This document shows positions 36,328-44,786 of a stretch of DNA of 64,000 nucleotides, in pieces; position 1 is the first letter of the stretch; every line of letters starts with the position of its first letter. The position numbers were made by a program, and so were the translations under genes. Location: contig NZ_CP063845.1 in assembly GCF_021018745.1 (NCBI RefSeq), forward strand, positions 2,790,001 through 2,854,000, in the 5' to 3' direction. Source of the stretch: Gloeobacter morelensis MG652769 (GTDB lineage: Bacteria; Cyanobacteriota; Cyanobacteriia; Gloeobacterales; Gloeobacteraceae). The notes below the pieces were generated by a model. The model made no database searches and was not told the DNA's origin. It was given only the letters and a program-made list of their open reading frames with translations.

Positions 36328-37623
36328 GTGATCGAGCGCTATACCCTGCCCGAGATGGGTGCTCTGTGGACTGAGGAGCAGAAGTATCGCAACTGGTTGA
36401 AAGTGGAGATGGCCGCCTGCGAGGCTCTGGCGGAGCTGGGTGAGATTCCGCAGGCAGCGTGGCAGGAGATCCGCAGCAAGGCGGGTTTTGATGTCGGGCG
36501 TATCGCCGCGTTGGAAGCCGAAGTGCGGCACGATGTGATCGCCTTTTTGACGAGTGTCAACGAGCATGTCGGCCCGGCGGGACGGTTCATTCATCTGGGG
36601 CTCACCAGTTCGGACGTGCTCGATACGGCCCTGGCGCTGCAGCTGGTGCAGGCGCTCGACGTCCTCGCTCTGAAGCTGGAGGAACTCATGGCCGCCACGC
36701 GCGCGAAGGCGCGCGAGCACCGCGACACCGTGATGATCGGCCGCACCCACGGCATTCATGCCGAGCCCATCACCTTCGGCTTCAAGCTCGCCGGTTGGCT
36801 TGCAGAACTCGCTCGCCACGCCGAGCGCCTGCGCGCCCTCAGGCCGCGTCTGGCGGCGGGCAAGCTCTCCGGAGCGGTGGGCACCTATGCCAATCTCGAT
36901 CCGCGCGTCGAGGAGCGCGCCTGCGAGCTGTTGGGTTTGGTTCGCGACACCGCTTCTACCCAGGTGATCAGCCGCGACCGCCACGCCGAATTTGTGCAGG
37001 CCCTGGCGCTGATGGCCGGGTCGATCGAGCGCTTCGCCGTCGAGATCCGCAACTTGCAGCGCACCGACGTTCTCGAAGTGGAGGAATACTTCGCCGCGGG
37101 CCAGAAAGGTTCCTCGGCCATGCCCCACAAGCGCAATCCGATCACCTCCGAGCAACTGAGCGGGCTGGCGCGCATCGTGCGCTCCAACGCCACGGCGGCC
37201 CTTGAGAATATGGCCCTCTGGCACGAGCGCGACATCTCCCACTCATCTGTAGAACGGGTGATTCTACCGGACAGTGCGATCCTCGTGCACTACATGCTCG
37301 TCAAATTCACCGCTCTCGTCGAAAAGCTTGCGGTCTACCCCGAGAACATGGCGCGTAACCTGCATCGCTATGGCGGCGTCGTCTTCAGCCAGCGGGTGCT
37401 CCTGGCGCTGGTAGCAAAAGGTCTCAGCCGCGAGGAAGCTTACCGCATCGTACAAACCAACGCCCACAAAGCCTGGAACCTCGAGGGAGGCGATTTTCGC
37501 GCCCTGACCGCGGCCGATCCTGAGGTGCAGGCTCTCCTTGCCCCGCCGGAATTGGCGGCCTGCTTCGAGCCGACGCACCACCTGAAGCACTTAGATACGG
37601 TCTTTGCACGGCTGGAAATCTAG
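36328..37623 (+). CDS. purB: Adenylosuccinate lyase
   Basis: 431 residues, GTG start. It cleaves SAICAR and adenylosuccinate in purine synthesis. The fumarase/aspartase signature GSSAMPHKRNP, the TSSDVLDTALALQ loop, and GRTHGIHAEPITFG are intact, including the catalytic Ser in the signature loop. Length fits the short PurB type. The three next genes are on the opposite strand. Confidence 0.97.
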   Translation: MIERYTLPEMGALWTEEQKYRNWLKVEMAACEALAELGEIPQAAWQEIRSKAGFDVGRIAALEAEVRHDVIAFLTSVNEHVGPAGRFIHLGLTSSDVLDTALALQLVQALDVLALKLEELMAATRAKAREHRDTVMIGRTHGIHAEPITFGFKLAGWLAELARHAERLRALRPRLAAGKLSGAVGTYANLDPRVEERACELLGLVRDTASTQVISRDRHAEFVQALALMAGSIERFAVEIRNLQRTDVLEVEEYFAAGQKGSSAMPHKRNPITSEQLSGLARIVRSNATAALENMALWHERDISHSSVERVILPDSAILVHYMLVKFTALVEKLAVYPENMARNLHRYGGVVFSQRVLLALVAKGLSREEAYRIVQTNAHKAWNLEGGDFRALTAADPEVQALLAPPELAACFEPTHHLKHLDTVFARLEI

Positions 37624-37673
37624 AGCATCGCTATTTGTAGCGGCCACCTTTCAGGCGTCAGTGATAAACCGCT

Positions 37674-39320
37674 CTAAAGGCGCTTCCAGAGGCGCAGTGT
37701 GCTGTCCTTGCCGCCTGCTATCAATATTTGTCCATCCCGGCTGAATCCCAGCGAGAGTACCCAGTCAGGAAGGTCGAAGCGACGGATCTGCCGGCGGGTA
37801 TCGGGTTGCCACAGCCGCACGGTGCCGTCGATGCTGCCGCTTGCGACCAATTGGCCATCCGGGGCGAGGCCCACCGCCGTCACCCGGGCGGTGTGTCCGC
37901 TCAGGCGGGTGCGCACTGTTTGGCCGGGCATATCCCACAGCGCTACGGTCTTGTCCCAGCTTGCCGAGGCGAGGGTGCGGCCGTCCTGGCTCCAGTCGAG
38001 GGCGCGCACCGGAGCGCTGTGGCCGCGCAGGGTGGCCAACAGCTCGCCGTCGGCGCTGTTCCACAGGCGGATGGTCTCGTCTTTGCCGGCGGAGGCGAGG
38101 GTGCGGCCGTCCGGGCTGAAGGCGACAGCAAAGACCCAATCACCATGGCCGCGCAGCCGGTACAGTTGCCGCCCGGAGGCAATGTCCCACAGTCGCACGC
38201 TGCGATCGCCGCTGCCGGAGGCGAGGGTGCGGCCGTCGGGGGCCATCGCCAGAGTCCAGACCGGCTGGCTGTGTCCTTTGAGGGTGCGCCGCAATTTGCC
38301 CGTGCCCACATCCCACAGTCGCACGCGCCGGTCGCTGCCGGCGGAGGCGAGGGTGCGGCCATCGGGGGTAAAGACCACCGCGCGCACGGTGCCTGTGTGG
38401 CCTTCCAGCGCCTGCAACAGTCCTCCGGCAGGGGACCAGAGCCGGATGGCCCCATCGTCGTCGCCACTGGCGTACATCCGGCCGTCGGGTCGCACCGCGC
38501 TCGCCCAGACCGGGCCAGGATGCGCGCCGACTGTCCTGGCGCTCGCCTGCTGCCAGGATGGGCAATTGCTGCTCTGACAGCGCACCGCCGGGGAAGAAGC
38601 GATGCGGGCGGGGGCGGGGGCGGGGGGAGCGGGCTGCCACAGGGCCACAGCGGCACCCGCCAGCGAAGCGACCAATACCACGGCCCCGGCAATCGCCAAC
38701 CTGGGCGTGCGGCGGGTCTTGCGCCGCTCCAGCGATTGTCGGCGCTCCCGCACAGCTACCGGCAGTCGGGCGGTCAGCGCTTCAATAGCCCCCGCCGTTG
38801 CGTCCTCCTCCCCGGCTACAAACAACCGTACCGGTTCACCCCGGCGCCAACCCTCGCGGGCGAACGTTTTGACGGGGGCAGGCAGAGCTACCCCCGGCCG
38901 CGCCGCATCGGCGGTTGTCTCCTCGCCCCAGGCCACACTCACCAGTGCCGTGGGTAGATTCGCGCGTTCGACAAAGGCAAGCGGTCCGCGCTCCAGAGCC
39001 GCAAAAACCCGCTCCAGCCGCACAGCGTCGAGGGGATCGCGCAACCGGTAACACAAAAAATACGGCACATTCGCGCGGCCGATCTCGTCGCGCCCGTCGT
39101 TGTACAGCCAACCGAACAGCGTGCGGCCACAGGCTGGATCCCAATGCAGAAAAACCGCCCGAAAGTTTGCTGGGGGCGGGTCGTAGGCATTCCAGTGGCA
39201 AGAGACGATCTCATCGAAGAACACCTGGCGCGTGGCTTCATCGACGGCATCGCTCGCCAGGGTCGCGAACCCCCTGCCCGGCAGACTGGTATATATTAAT
39301 GGCTCAAGCAGCAAAGACAT
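37674..39320 (-). CDS. WD40-repeat protein with GAP1-N-like N-terminal domain
   Basis: 548 residues, ATG at 39320. N-terminal domain (about 1-180): LLEPLIYTSLPGRGFATLAS, HWNAYDPPPANFRAVFLHWD, TLFGWLYNDGRDEIGRANVPYF. I recall this pattern from cyanobacterial WD40 proteins that neighbour small GTPases and it resembles the GTPase-associated-protein-1 N domain of predicted conflict systems; the match is by eye. A transmembrane segment follows (about 210-230, after a basic ERRKTRRT), then a Pro/Ala linker and seven WD40 blades (about 260-548; six with clear GH...D/W dipeptides, the seventh degenerate). It lies just downstream of the GTPase gene, 33 bases away. Probably one effector/scaffold unit with it. 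Confidence 0.8.
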   Translation of the reverse strand: MSLLLEPLIYTSLPGRGFATLASDAVDEATRQVFFDEIVSCHWNAYDPPPANFRAVFLHWDPACGRTLFGWLYNDGRDEIGRANVPYFLCYRLRDPLDAVRLERVFAALERGPLAFVERANLPTALVSVAWGEETTADAARPGVALPAPVKTFAREGWRRGEPVRLFVAGEEDATAGAIEALTARLPVAVRERRQSLERRKTRRTPRLAIAGAVVLVASLAGAAVALWQPAPPAPAPARIASSPAVRCQSSNCPSWQQASARTVGAHPGPVWASAVRPDGRMYASGDDDGAIRLWSPAGGLLQALEGHTGTVRAVVFTPDGRTLASAGSDRRVRLWDVGTGKLRRTLKGHSQPVWTLAMAPDGRTLASGSGDRSVRLWDIASGRQLYRLRGHGDWVFAVAFSPDGRTLASAGKDETIRLWNSADGELLATLRGHSAPVRALDWSQDGRTLASASWDKTVALWDMPGQTVRTRLSGHTARVTAVGLAPDGQLVASGSIDGTVRLWQPDTRRQIRRFDLPDWVLSLGFSRDGQILIAGGKDSTLRLWKRL

Positions 39321-39353
39321 GGCGTTTTGTGATGGCCCGACAAAAAGCAACTG

Positions 39354-40217
39354 CTAGTGGGGCTTGGATGCGGAGGGTTGCGAGGCAAGCAGCGCCCCGA
39401 GCGCCCCTCGCTCAGTCTGGTTTACCGGGCCGCCTCCGAGCAAGCCCGCGAGCCATCTGCCCACCGTCTGCGTCCAGTGGTCGCGGTGAGCCTTGTTGAC
39501 CTCCGAGACCAGCCACACCAGCGCGTCTACCCCAGCGGTCGCCTCGACGGGGACCGGCGCCCCGGCCCGCAGGACCATCCCGGATTGAAAAACCCGGTAG
39601 TGGCAGCCTAGAACCTGCAGTTGCGCCAGCACCGGCTGCAGACGTTCATCGAGCCGCACCGCCAACTGCGGCTGCGAGCGCAGGCGGTCACACTTGGTGA
39701 GCACCAGGGTGAAAGCGTACTGGAGCCTATTGAGGGCAACGAGATTGGCAATCAGCATCACCTGTTCGATCACCCCCGCCGCTTCTTCTAGTAGATAGCC
39801 TTCGCGCTCCAGAAGCGCCTCGGCGTCAAGAAAGGTGCAGCAGCCATTGGAGGTGAGGATCATTTGCCGAAAAGCCGGGTCGAGCACGTGACAAATTTCG
39901 CCCGGAATGTCCTGCCAGCGAAAGTGGCAGAGCGTGCGCGTCCCGAGCGCTGAGCGGCATTTGAGGCTGAACTGAAAGGTGCTCACCGCAGCGGTGGCCG
40001 GCGGATACTCGCCCGTGCGGGCCATGTACTCCAAGATCTTGTCGATTTGTTTGCGCGAGTCGCCGTCTTTGCTCTCAAACCAGAGCAGCTGGCTGGGATC
40101 CCGGCGCTCCAGCAGGTGGGCGCAGCTGCCCGCCAGAAACACCGTTTTGCCCACACCCCGCTGGCCGATGCTCAGCAGTGTGAACGTCTTGGAGGGAATC
40201 ACAAGTTGTGGGGCCAT
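39354..40217 (-). CDS. Small P-loop GTPase of a GTPase/GAP1 module
   Basis: 287 residues. G1 (Walker A) GQRGVGKT at 18-25, G3-like DIPGE at 103-107, and a G4-like TKCD at 174-177, so GTP binding is likely. No signal or membrane segment. The G1 loop follows the conserved TLLSIGQRGVGKTVFLAGS pattern of cyanobacterial genes beside WD40 proteins. The gene precedes the WD40 gene, same strand, 33-base gap. Function unknown; a regulatory or defence switch has been proposed for relatives. Confidence 0.82.
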   Translation of the reverse strand: MAPQLVIPSKTFTLLSIGQRGVGKTVFLAGSCAHLLERRDPSQLLWFESKDGDSRKQIDKILEYMARTGEYPPATAAVSTFQFSLKCRSALGTRTLCHFRWQDIPGEICHVLDPAFRQMILTSNGCCTFLDAEALLEREGYLLEEAAGVIEQVMLIANLVALNRLQYAFTLVLTKCDRLRSQPQLAVRLDERLQPVLAQLQVLGCHYRVFQSGMVLRAGAPVPVEATAGVDALVWLVSEVNKAHRDHWTQTVGRWLAGLLGGGPVNQTERGALGALLASQPSASKPH

Positions 40218-40361
40218 ACGCGTTGTGCCGATTGAGGGTGAGATTCGACGCCGGAAGGGCCGATGGCGGTGCAGCCAGTCGGCTTTTTTGGTCGTAATCC
40301 CCCCACAAACTTACGCCGCCGGTGGCCCTGCGGATGAAATCAGTGTCTGGTGAGCGCAACT

Positions 40362-40403
40362 TAAAATAAAACCCCGATGGAGGGGAAGCTCCACCGAGGT
40401 TTG
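40362..40403 (-). terminator. Terminator of the rplB-rpsS pair
   Basis: On the minus strand an imperfect hairpin (ACCTCGGTGGAG / CTCCATCGGGGT, two wobble pairs) is followed by TTTTATTTT, just after the rpsS stop at 40416. Confidence 0.7.
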
Positions 40404-40415
40404 TCGCTAGCGTCC

Positions 40416-40694
40416 CTAGCGCTTGCCTTTTTTGTCTTTGCCGGCGTGGCCCTTGAAGACGCGCGTCGGCACGAATTCGCCGAGTTTTTGGCCCACCATC
40501 TGCTCGGTGACGTAGACCGGCAGGTGCTCCTTGCCGTTGTGCACCGCGATCGTGTGGCCAATCATCTGCGGTACGATCGTCGAAGCGCGCGACCAGGTCT
40601 TGATGACGCGCTTCTCGTTTTTGCTGTTCATCGTCTCGATCTTGCGCAGGAGGTGATCGGCGACGAAGACTCCTTTTTTCAGCGAACGTCCCAT
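40416..40694 (-). CDS. rpsS: Ribosomal protein S19
   Basis: 92 residues, the family length. Start [20 protein letters not shown]; the core [34 protein letters not shown] and the C-terminus are standard. S19 sits in the head of the 30S subunit. It follows rplB with eight bases between. Confidence 0.98.
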   Translation of the reverse strand: MGRSLKKGVFVADHLLRKIETMNSKNEKRVIKTWSRASTIVPQMIGHTIAVHNGKEHLPVYVTEQMVGQKLGEFVPTRVFKGHAGKDKKGKR

Positions 40695-40702
40695 GATGCT
40701 TG

Positions 40703-41545
40703 TTAACCTCGCCCGGAAGCCGTTTTGCGACGGCGGATGATGAACTTGCTGCTGGGCTTGCGGCGCTTGCGGGTCTTGGTGCCCAGGGCACTTTTGCCCC
40801 AGGGCGTCTGGGGCTTGCCGCCAATTGGACTTTTGCCCTCGCCGCCGCCGTGGGGGTGATCCACCGCGTTCATGACCACACCGCGGTTGTGGGGCCGTTT
40901 GCCCAGCCAGCGCTGGCGACCGGCTTTGCCGATGGAGATGTTCTTGGCATCGAGGTTGCCTACCTGGCCCAATGTGGCGTAGCACTCCTTGCGCACGATG
41001 CGCACTTCGCCCGAGGGCAGACGCAGCGTGGCGTACTCGCCTTCTTTAGCCATCAACTGGGCAACCGCCCCGGCGGCGCGGGCCATCTGGCCGCCCCGCC
41101 CCGGCAACAGCTCAATGTTGTGGACGTTGGAGCCGAGCGGCAGCTTCTCCAGCGGCAATGCGCAGCCAAGTTCGATAGGCGCGTCTTCGCCGGCACTGAT
41201 GCGCGCGCCGACTTTGAGCCCGACCGGATGCAGGATGTAGCGCTTCTCGCCGTCGGTGTACTGCACCAGGGCGATGCGCGCGTTGCGGTTGGGATCGTAC
41301 TCGATGGCCAGGACCTCGGCCGGGATGCCGCGCTTGTCGCGCTTAAAGTCGATGAAGCGGTACAAGCGCTTGTGACCGCCGCCGCGAAATCGGCTGGTGA
41401 TCACACCCTGGTTGTTGCGCCCCTGCTTGCGGTGGACGTACTTGGTGAGTTTTTTCTCGGGCTTGGACTTGGTGACCTCGGCAAAGTCGGCGCCGGAGCG
41501 CTGGCGGGTGCCCGGGGTCATCGGTCGGTATTTGCGAATGCCCAT
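40703..41545 (-). CDS. rplB: Ribosomal protein L2
   Basis: 280 residues, full length. [20 protein letters not shown] start; [19 protein letters not shown]; and the conserved [25 protein letters not shown] with the His needed for peptidyl-transferase centre structure. Basic tail. No rplC/D/W lies upstream and no rplV/rpsC downstream, so the S10 cluster is split here. Confidence 0.98.
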   Translation of the reverse strand: MGIRKYRPMTPGTRQRSGADFAEVTKSKPEKKLTKYVHRKQGRNNQGVITSRFRGGGHKRLYRFIDFKRDKRGIPAEVLAIEYDPNRNARIALVQYTDGEKRYILHPVGLKVGARISAGEDAPIELGCALPLEKLPLGSNVHNIELLPGRGGQMARAAGAVAQLMAKEGEYATLRLPSGEVRIVRKECYATLGQVGNLDAKNISIGKAGRQRWLGKRPHNRGVVMNAVDHPHGGGEGKSPIGGKPQTPWGKSALGTKTRKRRKPSSKFIIRRRKTASGRG

Positions 41546-41673
41546 AGTGCATGTGCTCCTGGCAGATCGAAACCGCCCTCGCGAGCGGTCTCAGCGGGCG
41601 GAAACACCAGCTGGTGCCGGAGTCCGCCACAATAGCGACAATGCACAAGTGTACAGAATTTTAAGCCCGGCGT

Positions 41674-41934
41674 CTAGTGCTGCTGGAACTTCTTCAAGAA
41701 GCGCAGATCCTCCGGGTTGACAAAATGGCAGCGACTCGGAAAACCGTCTTCGGAGTCGTCGGTGCAGATGTAAGCCCAGCCGGTCTCGGTCTCTTCGATG
41801 AGCGTGTAGGTGTCCTCGGAGATAAAAAAGCCCTGGTGATTGCGCGTGTCAGGTATCACCTTGCAACGGGCCTTGAGGCCGTGCACACGATTCTCATCAA
41901 AGTCGCTCGTTTGCGATTGGATGATATTCTCCAT
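41674..41934 (-). CDS. Small hypothetical protein
   Basis: 86 residues, ATG with GGAGGTG seven bases upstream. The sequence has an SH3-like look (ISEDTYTLIEETETGWAYICTDDSEDGFPSRCHFVNPEDLRFL), including two Cys. No family recognised. Codon use is a little poorer in G+C than neighbours. The next gene on this strand is rplB, 128 bases away. Confidence 0.6.
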   Translation of the reverse strand: MENIIQSQTSDFDENRVHGLKARCKVIPDTRNHQGFFISEDTYTLIEETETGWAYICTDDSEDGFPSRCHFVNPEDLRFLKKFQQH

Positions 41935-42237
41935 GGGACAGCACCTCCGCGTATTCCTGGCTACCGAAACTGGTTCTGCAACCGTACCATCCCCCTACTT
42001 AACATGCGCTCACAATCAAGGCATTTTCGATTAAGTTTGGCTACGGAAGGCAAGAAGATCGGCGATGGCCTCATCGTTCACCGAGTCCACGGCGGCGATT
42101 GATCCCCGCATAGGCAAGTGTGAGAGACAGATTGGCGTTCCGGGTCTATGTTAGACTGACCGCAGCCAGGGCCTAGACTGTCTTGGACTGCCCGTAGCGC
42201 CCGAGCGGTTCGCTGTCTCTATAAATGGGTACATAAG
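41935..42237. other. Intergenic region upstream of prs
   Basis: About 300 bases between divergent genes. It should hold promoters for both. A TATAAA at 42220-42225 lies close to the prs start but lacks a good -35. No RNA gene was recognised. Confidence 0.4.
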
Positions 42238-43236
42238 GTGGTTTTTCCTGACTTACTGCCGCGCAGATCCACGGTACAACCGGTGCGCCTGATGGGTGAC
42301 GAGCGGCTGAGGTTGTTCTCCGGTTCGGCCAATCCGGAACTGGCCCAGCTGGTGGCCCGCTACCTGGGTCTGGCCCCTGGACCGCTAGTGCGCAAGTCCT
42401 TTGCCGACGGCGAATTGTACGTTCAGATTCAAGAGTCTATCCGCGGCTGCGACGTCTATCTGGTGCAGCCCACCTGCAGCCCCGTCAACGACAGCCTGAT
42501 GGAGTTGCTGATTCTCATCGATGCCTGCCGCCGCGCTTCCGCCCGCCAGATTACCGCCGTGCTGCCTTATTACGGCTACGCCCGCGCCGACCGCAAGACC
42601 GCCGGTCGCGAATCGATCACCGCCAAATTGGTGGCCAACTTGATCACAGCAGCAGGTGTCGACCGGGTGCTTGCCATGGACCTGCACTCCGCTCAGATCC
42701 AGGCCTATTTTGACATTCCCCTCGACCATGTCTACGGCTCGCCGGTCCTGCTGCAGTACATCAAAGAAAAGCAGCTGGGCGATATGGTGATCGTTTCTCC
42801 CGACGTGGGCGGCGTCAGCCGGGCGCGCGCCTTTGCCAAAAAACTCGATGACGCCCCGCTTGCCATTGTCGACAAGCGCCGCCAGGCTCCCAACGAAGTC
42901 GAAATCATGAACGTGATTGGCGACGTCAAGGGCAAAACCGCCATCCTGGTCGACGACATGATCGACACCGCCGGCACCATCTCGGAGGCGGCCAAGGTGC
43001 TGTTGCGCCAGGGAGCCAAAGAAGTCTACGCCTGCGCCACCCATGCGGTCTTCTCCTCTCGGGCCATCGATCGCCTCTCCGACGGCACCTTCACCGAGGT
43101 GCTGGTCACCAACACCATCCCGGTGCCGCCCGATCGTCGCTTTGCGCAGCTGCGGGTGCTCTCGGTGGCGGACCTCATCGGCGAGGCGATCTGGCGCATC
43201 CACGAAGATTCCTCCGTCAGCAGCATGTTTCGCTGA
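42238..43236 (+). CDS. prs: Ribose-phosphate pyrophosphokinase
   Basis: 332 residues from GTG at 42238 (an ATG at 42292 would give the core without the N-terminal extension seen in cyanobacteria). It makes PRPP from ribose 5-phosphate and ATP. Landmarks: RLRLFSGSANPELAQ, FADGELYVQIQESIRG, ATP-binding PYYGYARADRK, DLHSAQIQAYFDIPLDH, and the PRPP loop VDDMIDTAGT. Upstream partner of the DUF92 gene, three bases apart. Confidence 0.96.
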   Translation: MVFPDLLPRRSTVQPVRLMGDERLRLFSGSANPELAQLVARYLGLAPGPLVRKSFADGELYVQIQESIRGCDVYLVQPTCSPVNDSLMELLILIDACRRASARQITAVLPYYGYARADRKTAGRESITAKLVANLITAAGVDRVLAMDLHSAQIQAYFDIPLDHVYGSPVLLQYIKEKQLGDMVIVSPDVGGVSRARAFAKKLDDAPLAIVDKRRQAPNEVEIMNVIGDVKGKTAILVDDMIDTAGTISEAAKVLLRQGAKEVYACATHAVFSSRAIDRLSDGTFTEVLVTNTIPVPPDRRFAQLRVLSVADLIGEAIWRIHEDSSVSSMFR

Positions 43237-43239
43237 GCC

Positions 43240-43956
43240 TTGCTTACCGACTGGTCGATTGGGCTTGCCGTCAACACCCTGCTGGGCGCCCTGGCCTTCC
43301 CGGCCAAGCTGCTCACCAATTGGGGCCTCATCAACGCCTGGGTGCTGGGGGTGCTCGTCTGGGGGGCTCTGGGTTGGCGGGGTTACCTGATCATGCTTGT
43401 GTACTTCGCGCTGGGCACGCTGGTGACACGCATCGGCTTTGCACGCAAGGCAGCCAAGGGAATCGCCGAGGGTCGCGGGGGGCGGCGCGGGCCGGAAAAC
43501 GTCTGGGGTTCGGCCGCCGTCGCCGCCCTGTGCGCCCTGGGGCATGTGGCTATTCCCAATCCGCTGTGGCTGTTGGCCTACACCGCGAGCCTCGCCACCA
43601 AGCTCTCGGATACCACGGCCTCCGAGGTGGGCAAGGCCTACGGCAAGACAACGTATCTGGTGACGACCCTCAGGCCCGTGCCTGCCGGGACCGAGGGGGC
43701 GGTGAGCCTCGAAGGCACCCTGGCCGGGGTGGCCGGCTCACTGGTGCTTGCGGCCTGCGGCTGGCTGGTGGGATTTGTTTCGGGCTGGGGCTTGCTCTGG
43801 TGCGCAATCGCAGCCTTCGTGGCCACCAGCTGCGAAAGCCTGATCGGAGCCACCCTCCAGCAGCGCGGCTGGCTCACCAACGAGATGACGAACGTGATTA
43901 ACACCGCCATCGGCGCCGCTCTAGCGGCTGGTCTTGGCGCTTTTGCCGGTGGGTAA
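43240..43956 (+). CDS. DUF92 family membrane protein (VTE6-like phytyl phosphate kinase?)
   Basis: 238 residues, TTG start three bases after prs. About six hydrophobic segments. The family signatures TRIGFARKAAKGIAEGRGGRRGPENVWGSAAVAAL and SDTTASEVGKAYGKTTYLVTTLRPVPAGTEGAVSLEGTLAG match DUF92/VTE6, the phytyl-phosphate kinase needed for tocopherol in plants and Synechocystis. Assigning this reaction here is by family. The gene is likely translated with prs. Confidence 0.88.
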   Translation: MLTDWSIGLAVNTLLGALAFPAKLLTNWGLINAWVLGVLVWGALGWRGYLIMLVYFALGTLVTRIGFARKAAKGIAEGRGGRRGPENVWGSAAVAALCALGHVAIPNPLWLLAYTASLATKLSDTTASEVGKAYGKTTYLVTTLRPVPAGTEGAVSLEGTLAGVAGSLVLAACGWLVGFVSGWGLLWCAIAAFVATSCESLIGATLQQRGWLTNEMTNVINTAIGAALAAGLGAFAGG

Positions 43957-43959
43957 AGG

Positions 43960-44673
43960 CTACACGGTCTTGTCGGCGTCAGGCTTGGAACCCTCGGCAG
44001 CCGGCAGCGACTTTTGCGAACCGAGTTGGGACTTGAGGGCGAGTAGTTCGTCCTCGACGCCGCCCCCCGATTCGAGGACTTTGAATTGGTCTTCAAGGTT
44101 GTCGGTCGCCAGTTCTGCCACGGCCTGGGAGCGGGCTTCCAGTTCGTTGACCTTTTCTTCCATGCGCTCGAAGGTCGAAAAGGAGCCGCTGGTATTGACC
44201 TTGCCCAGGGTCTGGTTGATTTGCTCGGTTGCCTTGGCGGAGCGGGCACGGGCCACCAGCAGATCTTTTTTGGCCTTCGCCTCGGAGATTTTGCCTTCGA
44301 GGCCGGTCAGGTTGGTCTTGAGGGTGGCGACGGTCTTGCGCTGCTGCTCAAGCTGGGTCTTGAGGCCCGTGGCGCTCTCGGCAAAAGACTTTCTGCGGGT
44401 CAGCGCTTCGCGGGCCAACTCGTCGTTGTCTTTGGAGACGGCGAGGGCGGCGCGGCGCTGCCATTCGTTGGCCTGGGCATCGGCCTGGAGATACTGTTGT
44501 TCTATACGTTTTTCACTGGCAATCGCCTGGGCCACGGCCTGACGCAGCTGGACGAGGTCCTCCTGCATGTCGTTGACCGTCTGGTTCAGCATCTTCTCGG
44601 GATCTTCGGCCTTGGTGACCACAGAGTTCAGGTTCGACTTCAAGACCGCGGCGATGCGATCGAATAATCCCAT
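43960..44673 (-). CDS. vipp1: PspA/IM30 (VIPP1) membrane-remodelling protein
   Basis: 237 residues of nearly uninterrupted coiled coil with the amphipathic N-terminus MGLFDRIAAVLKSNLNSVVTKAEDPEKMLNQ. It is an ESCRT-III-like protein that binds and curves membranes. The sequence is the IM30/VIPP1 branch in its first 215 residues, ending with a short acidic tail (GSQKSLPAAEGSKPDADKTV) that is shorter than the typical VIPP1 C-terminal helix. Divergent from the CHAD-CYTH gene (113 bases). Confidence 0.93.
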   Translation of the reverse strand: MGLFDRIAAVLKSNLNSVVTKAEDPEKMLNQTVNDMQEDLVQLRQAVAQAIASEKRIEQQYLQADAQANEWQRRAALAVSKDNDELAREALTRRKSFAESATGLKTQLEQQRKTVATLKTNLTGLEGKISEAKAKKDLLVARARSAKATEQINQTLGKVNTSGSFSTFERMEEKVNELEARSQAVAELATDNLEDQFKVLESGGGVEDELLALKSQLGSQKSLPAAEGSKPDADKTV

Positions 44674-44786
44674 AGCGCTCTCTCCAGTGTTTGCCTCTCA
44701 ATGTGTCGTATTGTAGCCAGTTGCAGGCGCCGTTTGCCAGCGTCGGCTTAATTATTTATTGGACACCCAAGGACTCAATCGAACCC

